The notes under the pieces: model-generated | What the model was told of the DNA's origin: nothing | Database searches by the model: none | What the model saw: the letters and a program-made list of their open reading frames with translations, nothing else | Source of the DNA: Mesocentrotus franciscanus | Lineage: Eukaryota > Echinodermata > Echinoidea > Camarodonta > Strongylocentrotidae | Direction of reading: 5' to 3' | Length of the DNA: 64,000 nucleotides | Assembly: GCA_037976565.1 (NCBI GenBank) | Contig: CP137682.1 | Coordinates: 28,826,199-28,890,198, forward strand | Shown here: positions 25,225-38,006 of the stretch, one piece after another | Numbering within the stretch: the first letter of the stretch is position 1 | How the letters are laid out: every line of letters starts with the position of its first letter | Position numbers and translations under genes: made by a program

Positions 25225-25690
25225 ATAGATGAAGATGATGATGGTAATAGTGATGATGTTGATGGTGATGATGGTAGTAGTAATGATGATGATGATGATA
25301 ATGAAGGTAGTAATGATGGTAATAGGGATGATGATGATAATGAAGGTAGTAATGCTGGTGGTGATGGTAGTAGTGATGATGGTGGTGATAATGATGATAA
25401 TGATTGTAGTAGTGGTGATGATGATGGTAGTAGTGACGATGATGGTAGAAGTGATGATAATGATGGTAGTAGTGATGATCAGGGCCTGGCCCCCCCCCAA
25501 AAAAATAGTGCTTATTCACCGGCTGGCTAAGTCGCCGCTAAATATTTTCTCATGAATTGGGTCCCCCCTCCTGCCACCGGCTGGATCCGCCCTGGTGATG
25601 ATGATGGCACCAAGGATTATGATGATGATCTTGGTGGTGATGATTTTGATGATATGATGATGATCTTGGTGGTGATGATTTTGATGATAC
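25225..25690. repeat. (GAT/GGTAGT)n microsatellite
   Basis: Plus-strand GATGATG and GGTAGTA repeats, split by the element at 25480-25594. The ORFs on both strands here (Met/Val-rich, Ile/Thr-rich, His/Tyr-rich) are repeat artefacts. Confidence 0.9.
25480..25594. mobile_element. 115-bp hAT-like MITE inside a microsatellite
   Basis: Starts CAGGGC and ends GCCCTG. The direct repeat GTGATGAT flanks it at 25472-25479 and 25595-25602. The right end reads ccggctggatccgccctg, the form seen in many hAT-like MITEs. Because the host sequence is itself GATGAT-rich, the 8-bp duplication could be partly fortuitous. The interior (tattcaccggctggct, cgctaaatattttctca) recurs at 45714-45755. Confidence 0.65.
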
Positions 25691-25974
25691 ATGTATAATA
25701 ATGATATTTATACAATAATATTAATACATGTACTAATAATCATGAAGATAAGGGCCACATAATAATATCCCACTCCTTAAAGCAATTTCAATTATTAAAA
25801 ACAAGTAAACTAATACTTTTTAATTGTGCATTTTAAATTCAAATATTTTGTATGACTGGATCGACACAAGTACATGTAACTACAGAAACAAATAAACCTT
25901 GTCATACAATTCAACAGGGCATATGAATCTTCATTACCATCACCAATGTCATCATCATTCACTTAATTATTTGG

Positions 25975-26225
25975 GTGCTACGAGGCGATGCCCCCGCCCC
26001 ACACCCTTATATGATATTTTTGCCGGGGGCTCCTACCCTAATATCGTTCAGTAGGTCCTAAGGAACCAAAAATGGCATTTGTACAACAACAAATCAATGT
26101 TATAAACTTATTTGGGGCTCCAAAAGACGCCCGCCCCACAACCTTAAATTGAATTTTTTGCCGGGAGCTCCTAGTCTATTATCGTTTAGTAGGTCATAAG
26201 GAAGCCCTGTACCAAAAATGGTGCT
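25975..26225. repeat. Diverged tandem duplication (about 130-bp unit)
   Basis: gaggcgatgcccccgcccca...ttgccgggggctcct...gtaggtcctaagg is repeated as gacgcccgcccca...ttgccgggagctcct...gtaggtcataagg. Confidence 0.65.
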
Positions 26226-26884
26226 TTTATCCGGCAAGTAACGATAATCGATAAATTTGACGCTATTACTACTGCACTTTGCAATCAATAATTGTCAAAT
26301 AACGCTTCATATAGTAAACGAGTCTGAAGAAGGAGACTATAGGCCACTTGCGTAGTTTAATTTCTTTATTTGCGTTAGTTGCAAAAGAGTCGATAGAGGG
26401 CGTTTTCCAGTTTGAGCAGCGGTACATAGTCTCATAATTCTGTCGCTGTAAAGTTGGAAGTAAAATATCCGAAGTAACTGAGGCAAACCCCTATTTTTTT
26501 CTTCAAATTTACCTTTAATTTTGTTTTGCAGATGAATAATTTCGTGACGGGTCACATATCATGATTGTTAAAGAATAACAACACTCTCTATCTCAATATT
26601 TCAAAGTGCATGTATATTTACGTTTTTATACCAATGTTTAAAAAAATACTTTTCCGCTTTTCTTTTTATTGTCATAAACAAGAAAGGATCAATACTTATC
26701 AATTGAATTCATTTAAAAGATATGTTTGTATAGTTTTATTTGTTGCATGATGCCTAATCTGCAAATTATTCATCATGATAATCTTCCATTTAAAGAAAAT
26801 ATTTGTTCTTCTTGTTTTGAAATTTGATCGGTGGTCGTCTAATCGGACATTTTAGAGAAGGAGCGGGGATTCATTAATTTGTAT

Positions 26885-27530
26885 TAAGAACATCAGGTAA
26901 AACACCCAATAGGGCTTAACTGCAGAATAATCCACCATCCATTATAATGAATTAGGGTTGGGGTTAGGGTCAATGAAAGGGGCTGGGTTCGAAGTAGGGT
27001 TAAGCTAGGACTGGGGTAAGGTTAAGGGTTAAGACAAGGGTTAGGGGTATGGCTAGGGTTAGGACTAGAGTTTGGACTAGGGTTAGGATTAGGGTTAGGT
27101 GTAGGACTACGGTTGAGGTTACAATTAGTGTTACAGCAAGGGCTATGTTCAACCCATTCAGCTCATTTTGGATTACCTAAAAATCCAGCTTTTAAACAGG
27201 CTAAATTTAAGATGAAATAAAGATTGCCTTCTTTATCCAATCTTGTTTCCCTGATTATCGAAGTTAACTATTTTTCAATCCAAATGCAGCTTTTGATGAA
27301 AAATTAAAAGACATAGGCCTACCCTAGGCCTAGCAAGGGCTATGTTTAACCCATTCAGCTCATTTTGGATTACCTAAAATCCAGCTTTTAAACAGGTTAA
27401 ATTTAAGATGAAATAAAGATTGCCTTCTTTATCCAATCTTGTTTCCCTGATTATCGAAGTTAACTATTTTTCAATCCAAATGCAGCTTTTGATGAAAAAT
27501 TAAAAGACATAGGCCTACCCATACTGCCCG
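26885..27530. repeat. Composite repeat copy 1: telomere-like array plus 197-bp tandem pair
   Basis: An acatcaggtaaaacacc / ctgcagaataatcc block is followed by degenerate TTAGGG-type repeats (26945-27130). Then comes a near-perfect tandem pair, 27135-27331 and 27332-27525, starting agcaagggctatgtt. The whole composite recurs, more diverged, at 27608-28095. Confidence 0.8.
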
Positions 27531-27607
27531 GTGCTCCCCCTCTGAATTTAATCGCCGGAAAGTCGATCGATCGACATAAATAAGGAAGTGGCGGGTAGCA
27601 TTTTATT

Positions 27608-28095
27608 TAGAACATCAGGCAAAACACATGTTGGGGCTAACTGCAGAATAATCCCCCATCAATAATAATGATTAAGGGTTGAGGTTATGGTCAGGGAAAG
27701 GGTTAGTACTACTACTAGGGTGAGGTTCAGGGTTAGAGTTAGGGTTATAGGACTAGGGTTAGGACTAGGTAAGGTTAAGGGTTGGGTCTAGGGTTAAGGT
27801 TATGTCTAGGATTAGGACTAGGGTTAAGTTTAGGACTAGGGTTGAGGTTAGGTTAGGTTAGGGTTAGGGTTAGGTTAGGGTTTACGTTCAACCCGTCCAG
27901 CTCGTTTTGGATGATCTATAAATTCAGTCTTTAAACAGGTTCAGCATGGAAATGCAAATTTAAGATGAAATAATTTGCAAATCTTAATATATGAAGATAA
28001 CCTATCTTATTTCCCCTATTATCAACATTAACCATCTTAAATTTCCATCGAATTGCAACTTTTAATCAAAAAAGCAAAGTCATACCCACCCTGCC
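27608..28095. repeat. Composite repeat copy 2
   Basis: acatcaggcaaaacaca and ctgcagaataatccccc lead into telomere-like repeats (27665-27890). A single diverged copy of the 197-bp unit follows (ttcaacccgtccagctcgtt, tttaaacaggtt, aagatgaaataa). Confidence 0.75.
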
Positions 28096-28149
28096 TCCCC
28101 CCGTTAATACACATCCAAGACCATCCAAGACACATTAACGGGCAAGCCA

Positions 28150-28645
28150 CCCCCGGGGTAGTAAGTCGCTATTCATAAGGACCATTATTCATAAAAACCG
28201 CTATTCATAATTTGAGAAAAGGGTCATTATTCATAAAGGTCATTATTCATAAGGACAGCTACTCTTAATCGAAGAGGGTCGCTATTTATAATATGAGAAG
28301 AGGGGTCGTTATTCATAAAAATGGAATAAGCAACAAAACGACAAGAGAGTTGAATGTTGGCTGGGGCACCCCATGGCTGTGGCGTAGCTATTATGGAAAG
28401 CAACGCTCTTCTCGGATTATGAATAGCGACTCTCGTCTCATATCATGAATAGCGACCCTCATTCTGCATTAACTATAAATAGTGACCCGCAATTCATCTT
28501 ATGAATAGTGGTCCTAGTGACCCCCGATATAAATTATGAAGAGCGGCCCTCATCTCACATTATGAATAACGGTCCTTATGTCTTCATGAATAGTGACCCC
28601 TTCGTGTTTTATATAGGAAGTTACACGTTATGAATAGCGAGGTCA
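28150..28645. mobile_element. Foldback element built of CTATTCATAA subrepeats
   Basis: The left arm (28165-28320) carries about eight units of the form GGTCGCTATTCATAA, spaced 16-35 bases. The right arm (28405-28640) carries about eight in the opposite orientation (TTATGAATAGCGACC). The middle (about 28320-28405) is unique. The ends, ggggtagtaagtcgctattc and gaatagcgaggtcacccc, are loosely inverted. This looks like a foldback/MITE with multiplied subterminal motifs. No clear target duplication. Confidence 0.7.
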
Positions 28646-28649
28646 CCCC

Positions 28650-30930
28650 CACCCTTTGGTGTTGCAGATGGGAGGCCTAACCAAATATTGAAGGGGATAT
28701 TGAAGGGGGAAAAGACGGAGGAAAAGGAAAAACAGAAAATCAAGGAAGATGAGAAGTGGAAGAGAAAGCAAAAAGAAGATGATATGACACCCTATGGGCC
28801 CCCTCACTCACTCACTCCTACACCATCAAATTGTCGCTCTTGCTATGCTACATCATCACATGCCCTCATTACAACATAAGGAACTACGAACTGACACACA
28901 ATCGCTTTCCCCTCTGTCGTCTTACTTTCATCATCATTCTTCTTCATCATGTCTTCACAGTTCCATCTGTTCCATTCTTCTCATGCCACCCCTCTCTCCT
29001 CTTCTGTATTTCTTCCTTCTTCTTTTTTCTAACTTAACACTCTCTCTTTAAATTGTTCTCTCCCTGACACTTTCTTTCTCTTTCAGTATTGTTTAATTAT
29101 GTTTCTATGATGAATCTTCATATAATTATTGTGTGTATTATGAATAGGCATTCAATTTGCATTTTATTATGGTTCGAAATCAAACAAATCTTCAGTATTT
29201 ACTTGTCATAAACTCAATTAATCAGCCTCAATTTCTATTTAAAATATAAATATACCTCACTTAGCAATAATTACAAAAATAATAATAATGACAAAACTAT
29301 TCTATTTGTATCATTAATTTGTTTGCAAGTATGGGATATGTAATAAGTTGTGATCTATTTTACTGTGTATTATTTGTACTTGTCTATATCTAAGTTTTGT
29401 TGAAATGCTTTTTAAAACTGAGCTTGTAAAACTTCCAATGTAATTTAGCTCTCGGCTACCATTTCGCAGTTGTTCTAATAAAACTGTTCTCCTCCTCCTC
29501 CTCCTCCTCCTCCTCCTCCTCCTCCTGCTACTGCTACTGCTACTACTACTACTACAGTCAGAGATATCAACATGCACACCAAACAAAAAAATAAAGCACA
29601 TATAAAACAGACTTTGTTTGGGTATTCCATGATGTATACTATAGTATAATACCTCTTACAAAATGTGAGGAAAATTGGGTTTTGTGACACATGCTCCTAC
29701 AAAAATTGCTTCACATTAGTGCCCAACACTAAATGATTTCCTTACTTCAATCCTGGACCAATACTATATCTAACCCTCAATCTCACTTAAATATTAATCT
29801 AACCTTAACCCTAACCTTAACCCTAGCCCTACAATTTTCATAAAATAAAGCCGGAACAATTGTCACCACAGCAAATCTCGAATTGCAGCAAACCGACATC
29901 GTGTTCCTGAAATCATATTTACTACATGGTAATTTTTCTTCATTATACTATTATATTTCAGCATGACCTATGTACAATAAACCGATCTGATTGTATACTT
30001 TGAATGGAATGTATTGCACTATTATCCCCACAAAAAATAGCAAATGTTATTGAAATAATGTATACATTTACACAGGTGATATATCAATAGCCTCATACAG
30101 AAGCTATGGCGTATTAACATGTTTACAACTTTACAATGCTTTCATTTGTTACATATTTAATGTACAAAGAGCAATAGCTACAGTCAGGTTTGCCCACAAA
30201 TATGGATGGGGCAATCCAACCCAATCAATCAATCCAGGTATTTATAAAGCGCCAATATCTAGTTGCCTAATCAAAGGCGCTGATGAGACCTGAAACATAG
30301 CACAAGAGGTAATACGGTCAGTCAAAGTAAATATTAAGAATGAAGTAGGGACTTGGTCACCTTTGAATAACAGAAAACTTACGTAGCTTTTAACCAACTA
30401 ATTTGTGAAATTTGACGTGGTTACAGAAAAGAAAGGAAGCCATATAGGAATTTAGATGATGACAGGGAATAATAATTGTCACCTCATATGTTTTAGTACA
30501 TGATTACATAATGATTTACATCTATCACAATGCAATACAATACAAAACTAATGATAATACAAATTAACTATTATCCTATAAGTAGCATCAACCTCTCAAT
30601 GTACTCTACAAACTTTCAAACATTTAAAAACATTTTCACAGATTTATACCTCAATATATCATCTCAAGGTGATTTTACCCCTTCTCCTGTCATTCTCTAT
30701 CCTAACATAACTACAATGTGTGTAGTTATGTTAGGAAAGTAGAATATATGGTACACATTTTTTTGGAAGGCGTTTTTGTAAATGGGCATCCCCTATCCGT
30801 TTTGATTTTCTGGGGCCATGCCTCCCTCAGTTGTATCTGAATGCTTTTTGTACTCAATCTTATGATTGTAACAAAAAAGAAGGAATAAATGTTGTTTTTC
30901 ATTGAAGTGAACCGAACCTTGATTACCTTT
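28650..30930. other. Non-coding; microsatellites and LINE-tail-like sequence
   Basis: Contains a purine tract (28690-28790), (CTC)n followed by CTG/CTA repeats (29490-29556) and a telomere-like run (29775-29832). At 30220-30300 gtatttataaagcgccaata recalls LINE 3' tails. No gene is supported; the Arg- or Gly-rich ORFs at 29314-29690 come from the triplet repeat. Confidence 0.4.
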
Positions 30931-30931
30931 A

Positions 30932-31561
30932 AAGGGGGTATCTCACTGAGCGAGTGCTTGGGTTGCTTGGGTGCTGGGTTTCGCCAGGGTTCGTAAAGGT
31001 TGCAAAAGTTTTGTAAAGGGTTGCAAGAAAGTTTTCATTGTTGCAAACAGTTGTTCTTGTCGCAAAGAAATTTTGAACATGTTCAAAATTTCTTTGCGAA
31101 TCTTTTCGGAAACAGTTGCAAGCATTTGAAAAACAGTCGTAGCGTTTGCAAAACAGTAGTAAGCCTTTGCAAGCGGTTGTAAGACGGTGTCACTGAAGTT
31201 CTTTTGATTCACCAATGCTAGCGACCACGTTACCATATGGTTCCTATATAAAATCGACCCATTGAGTACCAGGAGTTAGCAAAGGTCCCAAACATTCACA
31301 AATAGTGGCAAAGGATTGGCAAATAGTTGCTAATATTCGCGAAAACTGTCGCTAACATTTGCTTACAGTCGCTAATATTTGCCAACCACCTTTCGCAAAC
31401 ATTCGCTTAAATTTTGCTAATTGTCGCTAAACATCGCTAAAAGTTGCTAAATGTCGCAGAGGCGAACCCTGATTTTGGCCAACATTTGTCAGAAAAGTTG
31501 GCGAATCCAAATTTGCAACGTTCATAAGCATTCGCCGCTCAGTGAGATACATGTACCCCTT
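30932..31561. mobile_element. 630-bp TIR element with internal TTGCAAA-type repeats and a perfect 38-bp palindrome
   Basis: Left end AAGGGGGTATCTCACTGAGCG; right end CGCTCAGTGAGATACATGTACCCCTT. These are inverted, with an 8-base insertion on the right. TA lies on both sides (30930-30931 and 31562-31563). The left half is full of TTGCAAA/CAGTTG motifs, the right half of TCGCTAAA/TTGCTAA motifs. At 31061-31098 there is a perfect palindrome, CGCAAAGAAATTTTGAACA and its complement. No coding capacity. Superfamily unassigned. Confidence 0.75.
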
Positions 31562-31563
31562 TA

Positions 31564-34500
31564 GGAAACTTCACTCCAAAAATAACTTTACTTATTCTGA
31601 GAAATATATTATATTCTTGCAAAAATAATCTACAAGATTCCCACCAAAGTGTATGGGAGAGGCATAGAGCAAGAATAGTGTACAGTTTCTCAGCACGAAA
31701 TAGGCATTGCCATTTTCTTCATAACATGAAGTCGTTTTATAACAAGTAAATGTATTCAAATTTATGGATGCTTTCTTCCCAGGTGTGTGTGGTGATGAAG
31801 CATGTCATTCACCTTCTTTTATCCCTTGTACTAATATTAAATTGCCAGAATGCAAATTGCCTAGATGAGTTGGTGCTCAACCAGGGTGAAGTAAAGGTTT
31901 CTCATAAATGAAATAAATTTGTCAACTGCTCTATTTTAGTATTTTTAATGATGTTTAATGAATATGATGTTATATATTTTCACCAAACATAATTGCTATC
32001 TTCTCAGCTATGAAATTTCCTCAACAATGAGAATTCCTCATTGAAAAGTTAAGTTTTGCTATTGATTTAAAAAACGTCTTTCCACCTAAAGCTTGGTGCA
32101 TGTACAACTTCAACTTGAATGTCACATTTTCATGAAAATGGTTGCGCCCATGTCATCCTGAAAGGCATCAAATCATGCCAAGAATATCTTCAGTTCTATA
32201 ATATTCGGCTTTTATATAGCGCTTAATACATCAACGATGTGTCTAAGCGCTTTGCAGATATATTATGACCCGGTCATCGGATTCAGGCTAACCCACACAC
32301 TATCTCCATTCCCTGGGAGCATTCCAGCCAGGCGTCATTTTTACAAGCGCACATTTGCTCATCTAACCACATTAACTATCGCATCCTACATATCTCTTGT
32401 CCATTTTCGTAAGGAATTTTGTACATCATAGGGCCGGCAGAAATACATCTCACTTTTCAGAATACCCACGCTTATTCTTTTGGGTGAGGTTTCATGAGGT
32501 TTCCTCTAACAAAAATTAATAGTGGAAGATCAACCTTTCACAAAAATGTGTAGTACAATGAAACAAATGGATATCCCACATTTATCAAAATACACACCCT
32601 ATTTGTTTAACTGATATATTCTTAAATTGTTTGCTCTAATTCAAATCCAATTTAAATGTCTTCAAAAAACAGTGATATTGAATTCTGTAAACTCACACAT
32701 TACAAATTACACTTTTTCAAATTTGTGCAAACTCTAAGAAACTTGCCAAGTGTTTCAAAGAATTAAACCCTTCAGATATAAAGTGTGAAATTTTACAGTC
32801 ATAGGTTCTGAAACTTCTTTGTAAGAAATTAAAATATAGCGCTGTTTTCAAATTGCCACAGCAAGAGCTTTTCTCAAAACACTAGTGTACCGGTACACAT
32901 ATTTTTTGAGTTTAGACAATTAAATATCTGGAATTAAACATTCAAACACTATTCATTGAAAGCCAGTTTTGATTTGTTGTTATTTGGTTGGAGGTTCCTA
33001 ATAATAGATCTCTTTAATATACCACTGGATTCATGGAACTCCAGTGTTTTAGATCTGCAAAAGGGACAAACCATCTTTACATGTACCGGTACATGTAAGC
33101 TAAAGCTGACAATATTGCAATGACAATATGCACGGTATCATAAGACTAATAATACAACCAATAGAGTTTCAATACTCGCCACAGTGAAAATCAGAACCTT
33201 GAAAGACATCACCTGACTATCACAAAGGCGAGTACAAAATCTCAATTTCATTTTTCTTTGAATTAACCTTAGCACAGGGCTTCACAAGGTGCTGATCAAA
33301 CTGGCCCCCATGTTAGTCTACCGGTACTCCATGTACATGTACTTGTTTGGGGTAATTTTTCTTCTACAAGAGCCATGCTACAGGTGTATTAGCCTCTGCC
33401 AGGTCCCTCTCAGTGCACGTGTGAAGCAGCGTAGACCTTGTACTTGAAGGGATCCTATATGAAATCTGTTGGTTTGAAAAATTAAAGAACAGAGCTCCCA
33501 TTTATTTTTCGGTCTCAAGAACAGTGTGAACAGTGCTAACAATAATGTATCTTGGAGTACGATTCATCCAAATGTCTACAAATTTCTTCTTAGTTGAATT
33601 TTTCCCTATCATACCATACAATACCATACTATCATATCATATATTATATCATATCATATAATATCATATAAACAAATATGGTCTAGTATTTATTATTCTA
33701 GAATTTGTTTGTAATCTTGTACACTGTATTGCCAATGCTAATTGCTAACAAATGGGAAGGTTCACATTTTCCCCATAATAATTATCTATAACATAGCAAT
33801 CTATAAATTGTATTATATGCAATGCTCTACAATTTCTATGTGGATAAGTCACAGTACAGCGTTATATATCAAATGAAATCACTTTCAGGAACAAAACAAT
33901 TAAAAATGTTGAGTTATTTAATACCATAATTGCTAGTATATATTTTAAGTAAACACAAATAAACTCAAGTGTTTGGTGTAATAGGTTATTTTCATACTGT
34001 AAATATATTTCATGCAAAAACATTTTCCTTAACTGCCTCTTTATACGTGTAAATAATTTCATTCTCCTGCTTTGACAAATTGTATTTCAATAATAAACAC
34101 TCTCAGAATACAAATTACACACATTACGTGTTGTTAAGTCGGGCAGGCCACAATGTTTACCCAACCTACATATAGCAACAACTACCGGTAATTCTCGCAA
34201 TTTGCATTCGGACTATTGAGGTACAATAATAGAAAACAGGTGAATGTAATAGCTCATCGCAAGGTACACAGTACACGTATGTATACATTTGAATACATTT
34301 TGAAAATGGTCTACTACATGAGCATACTAGTTAATTACGATCCAAAGGCATCAATTTTACATCCATTCATTGAAGAGCTACAATGTACATGTACATGCAT
34401 GCAGCACGTAATAGCCATCAATAAAAACTGGTGAAAAATGGGGTAGGAGTCTTAAATACCTTGATCATTGAACAATCCTAAGTTTTATTACAAAAAATTT

Positions 34501-37500
34501 ACAATCCACCTACATACCTCATATATTTCATGCTATCAACCTGATCTACCACTTCCTCAAAGGATAATCAAGAGCCCCTTGTCACAATCGGTGAAGTACA
34601 CATGCTGTTTCTTCTTCATCTTGACAGTCACCTTGTGCCTTTGCGTTGATTGTCATCAAGTGTCTACCTGCCCCTCTGAAAAATGGATATGCATTTTAAG
34701 AATTATAAAAATATATCAAACATCTCACATATCATACAGAATACAGGATCAAAAGAACTACATATATTCTTAATTTCTTATAATATTTCAGTACATACAT
34801 GTATGTGCAGTTGATAGATCAATATGTCTACATGCGTACAGTACATGCTGAACCAATTATTGGAAATTTCTTTGATAAAGCCACAGAAATCCATGTTATG
34901 TAAGCAAAGGATGTACTGTATATACAAATCTTCCAATAAATATTTGCAAATAGCATCTCAGGTATACAAAACAGTGATAATTACACAAATTATGTTGATC
35001 TATGATCTATGATCTTCCTATCAAACATTTTAAAATGAACTTACAAATAATAACAATTAAAATTCTTATAAAAATACGATAAGGCATTTGAAATTTATCA
35101 TTACAGGTATAAAGATATCATTACACATGTAATTAGTATTGTCATGCATTTATTCACTTCATTTTTCATAAAGATACAATCTTAGCAAATGAACATAATA
35201 AAATAATAAGGGAAAACAATATAATTGGCAATGTATTAGGAATGTTTAAAAATGAAAGATAAAATACACAATTAAAGAAAAAAATCTTCAAAAGACTGAT
35301 GGCTTTGTTGTGTATGCGAATGTTGTTGAAGATGTACACCCTGTATAGGAGACAAGTTCATATTTAATAACAATGCGATTCAATCTCTATATGACCATAG
35401 GATTGAATGTACATGTACATGTACAGAGTACTACAAAAATTGCCACATTAAAGCTAATGTCAAAAGGACTTCACAGAGGATTTGAAAAGACTAAAATGTG
35501 ATTTAAGTTTCATGAGCTGCTATGTAAAATGATTCAGTGTACTGAGTACTATTCTAAAAGATTTTCGGTCACATCACAAGACATTATACAAAGCAATATT
35601 TTAGAAATTTTAACTAACAATTTCCTGTTCAGTTTGGTTTTCCTACATGTCTTGTATGGCTGGTAACACTTTGTCTATGCACAGCATGTACTCTCTAGGT
35701 GAAATTTTACAGGAACCAGTAGTGAATTTGATCTGTCTTTGCTTTATACCTTCATGTATACAGTAGCAGGTAATTTTAACATGCATTTAAAATGCATATT
35801 TTGCCCAGTCCGCAAACTAACAGTTTCGAGCAGGCAATATTTCCTGATATTTTCACTCTTTCGGGTTTCACCATTGACTTTGAGTACAAAAATCGTGTTC
35901 CATATTGAGCCCATTACGTATTGGCCCAGGAACACAAACAGCTAAATCGCCGCAAAGTTTGAGCAGACTATCATGCGGCACGGTAGTAGGGTATAGTATT
36001 AACCGTACAGTACCCTTTCCTGCTTTACAAAGGAATAGGTAATAATTAGAATCTTTTGGGAGATACAATGATATACATGTGCATGTACGTGTATTGGGGC
36101 AATACAGGGTGTATTACCTTGTTTCTCCCTCAAGGCCAGTAATATTATATAAATGACAAACATGTTAAGCTCCAATACTATACCAACATATTCCATTTAG
36201 AGAGGCTGCGTTGTTGTGAGGGAAAGTTTTGCCCTGAATTTTGTTCACATTTTAATTAACATAAATTGAAAATGAATTAATGTGACACCTACAGGGTGTA
36301 CATGTATATCAAGATTTTTTCAAAACTACTGCAGCTACAATGTACCATTAAACAAAAAGTTAGGCTATTTGCTTTAGAGGTCAGGGTCAGCAAGACAACC
36401 ATTATTGGAAGACATTGGAAGATCACATTACCAAAACAAAGTACCAGTATTCAAAATTTTACAATTATTTATAACATTTGAACTACATTGCTCACTTCAG
36501 CACTGTATGAAAAGAGAGTGACTTGTCTGATTTGATTTACATTTCTTTAAATATACCGGTAGCCCAAAAGAATACTGGTGCTATTTACATTGAGAGGGAG
36601 AAAGGAATGGCCCATAAATTGTAACTGATCCCACGTAAATCTATAATGTAGCCTCACAGATCACTGAACATTGTATAATAAATTGAAACAGGATTTTCCA
36701 AAGATTATAATTTTGTACTACTCAAAATAGTAGGCTTTTGACCACTACTCAGTGCCACTACTATTTAATACAGGTACAGGTCATAGTTCATCAATACTTC
36801 AGAATTGAAGCTGCCAGGAGAGGAATTTAATCTATTTCTTTTTATTAGTATAAAGATGTTTAAATTTTATGATTATACCTCAGATAAAAACCTGTTTTGG
36901 TTTAGAAAGTGATTTGAAAAAAGACACTCGCAACCAATTTCAGAACTAGTAAATAGAGCTTCAAATGTAGATTACATGTAAATGTCACAGATAGTAAATA
37001 CTTGAAGGAAATAGGCATTTATGAAACAATCCACCCTGTTTAGAAAGTTGGTTTTCTTTAATATCACTTATGACTTATGAGAATATAATATATCCTTTTT
37101 ATTGTGTAATACTGTACATGTACGTGTAGACCTACATGTACATGTATTTCTCTATGCAATGATACCCAATTGATTGTGGTGCAGTTGGTGCTATTATTGA
37201 GACTTATCATTTTGAGAGTTTCACCAGATCTTTTGGATAACAAGATATCTGTTTGGGTGCAGAAATCTACAATTTCATTAAAATATGTATTTTAGGATCA
37301 ACATTAAAAGTAAGAGTCACTATTTATTTAGCAACATTGTCACCTACATGTATCACATTTCCCATTCAGCAGTATACTGCACATATCAAAATTACAAAAT
37401 CCATATAATTTAGGCACCAATGTATAAAGAAATTCATTGGTTAAAGAATGTTATGCAATGCTCTATGCAAATGATGAAATAACAAACGACAAACTTCTAA

Positions 37501-38002
37501 AAGTAGTCATACAATCATGTTGACGGAAAATTAAAATCAAAATTGGAAAATAGGCAAGGTCCTGAAGTTGGATGTCTTTTGTTATTCTTGTCTGCTGAAA
37601 ACAAAGCTACATGTATTTAAATACTGTAATACAGCTTTTTGACAAAGCTTTCACAATAAAGGATACCGTAACATCATTTCCTACACTGCAGAATCAACTC
37701 TAATCGAGACATACATGTACATGTAAAGAATAAGGTGTGTTAATTTTGTTGCCATGCATTAAAAAATATACAGAGTATGCTAAATTGTGTTATGTTTCAG
37801 CCTGAACACATATCACAGAATGTCTGTTGTATGATTGTTAAATGTTGGTATTTTTATACACTCTACGTGTAAAATGGATATTCAACATTTGAAAAGTTCT
37901 TTAATACAAATATATTTATAGGGTTGATAAAATGTTACATTTCTATTCAACATTAACCACAAAAACATTTTTAACTGTTGGGTGAAATATTTGCTCACTG
38001 TG
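31564..38002. other. AT-rich non-coding block
   Basis: At 32195-32430 (tatatagcgcttaatacatc, tctaagcgctttgcagatat, gacccggtcatcgga) is sequence I judge to be a LINE-type dispersed repeat. At 33600-33672 there is an ATATC-rich microsatellite. Otherwise nothing beyond ACATGT/ACCGGT palindromes and short chance ORFs. Confidence 0.4.
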
Positions 38003-38006
38003 TTAA

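Noticed and set aside
25157..25555. His/Tyr-, Ile/Thr- and Met/Val-rich ORFs on both strands
   Set aside because: Translation of the GAT/GTA microsatellite in different frames.
28150..28645. CRISPR-like array
   Set aside because: Units of 16-35 bases vary in spacing and face each other in inverted arms, there are no cas genes, and the genome is eukaryotic.
29314..29690. Arg-, Ser- and Gly-rich minus ORFs
   Set aside because: Produced by the (CTC)n/(CTG)n triplet repeat at 29490-29556.
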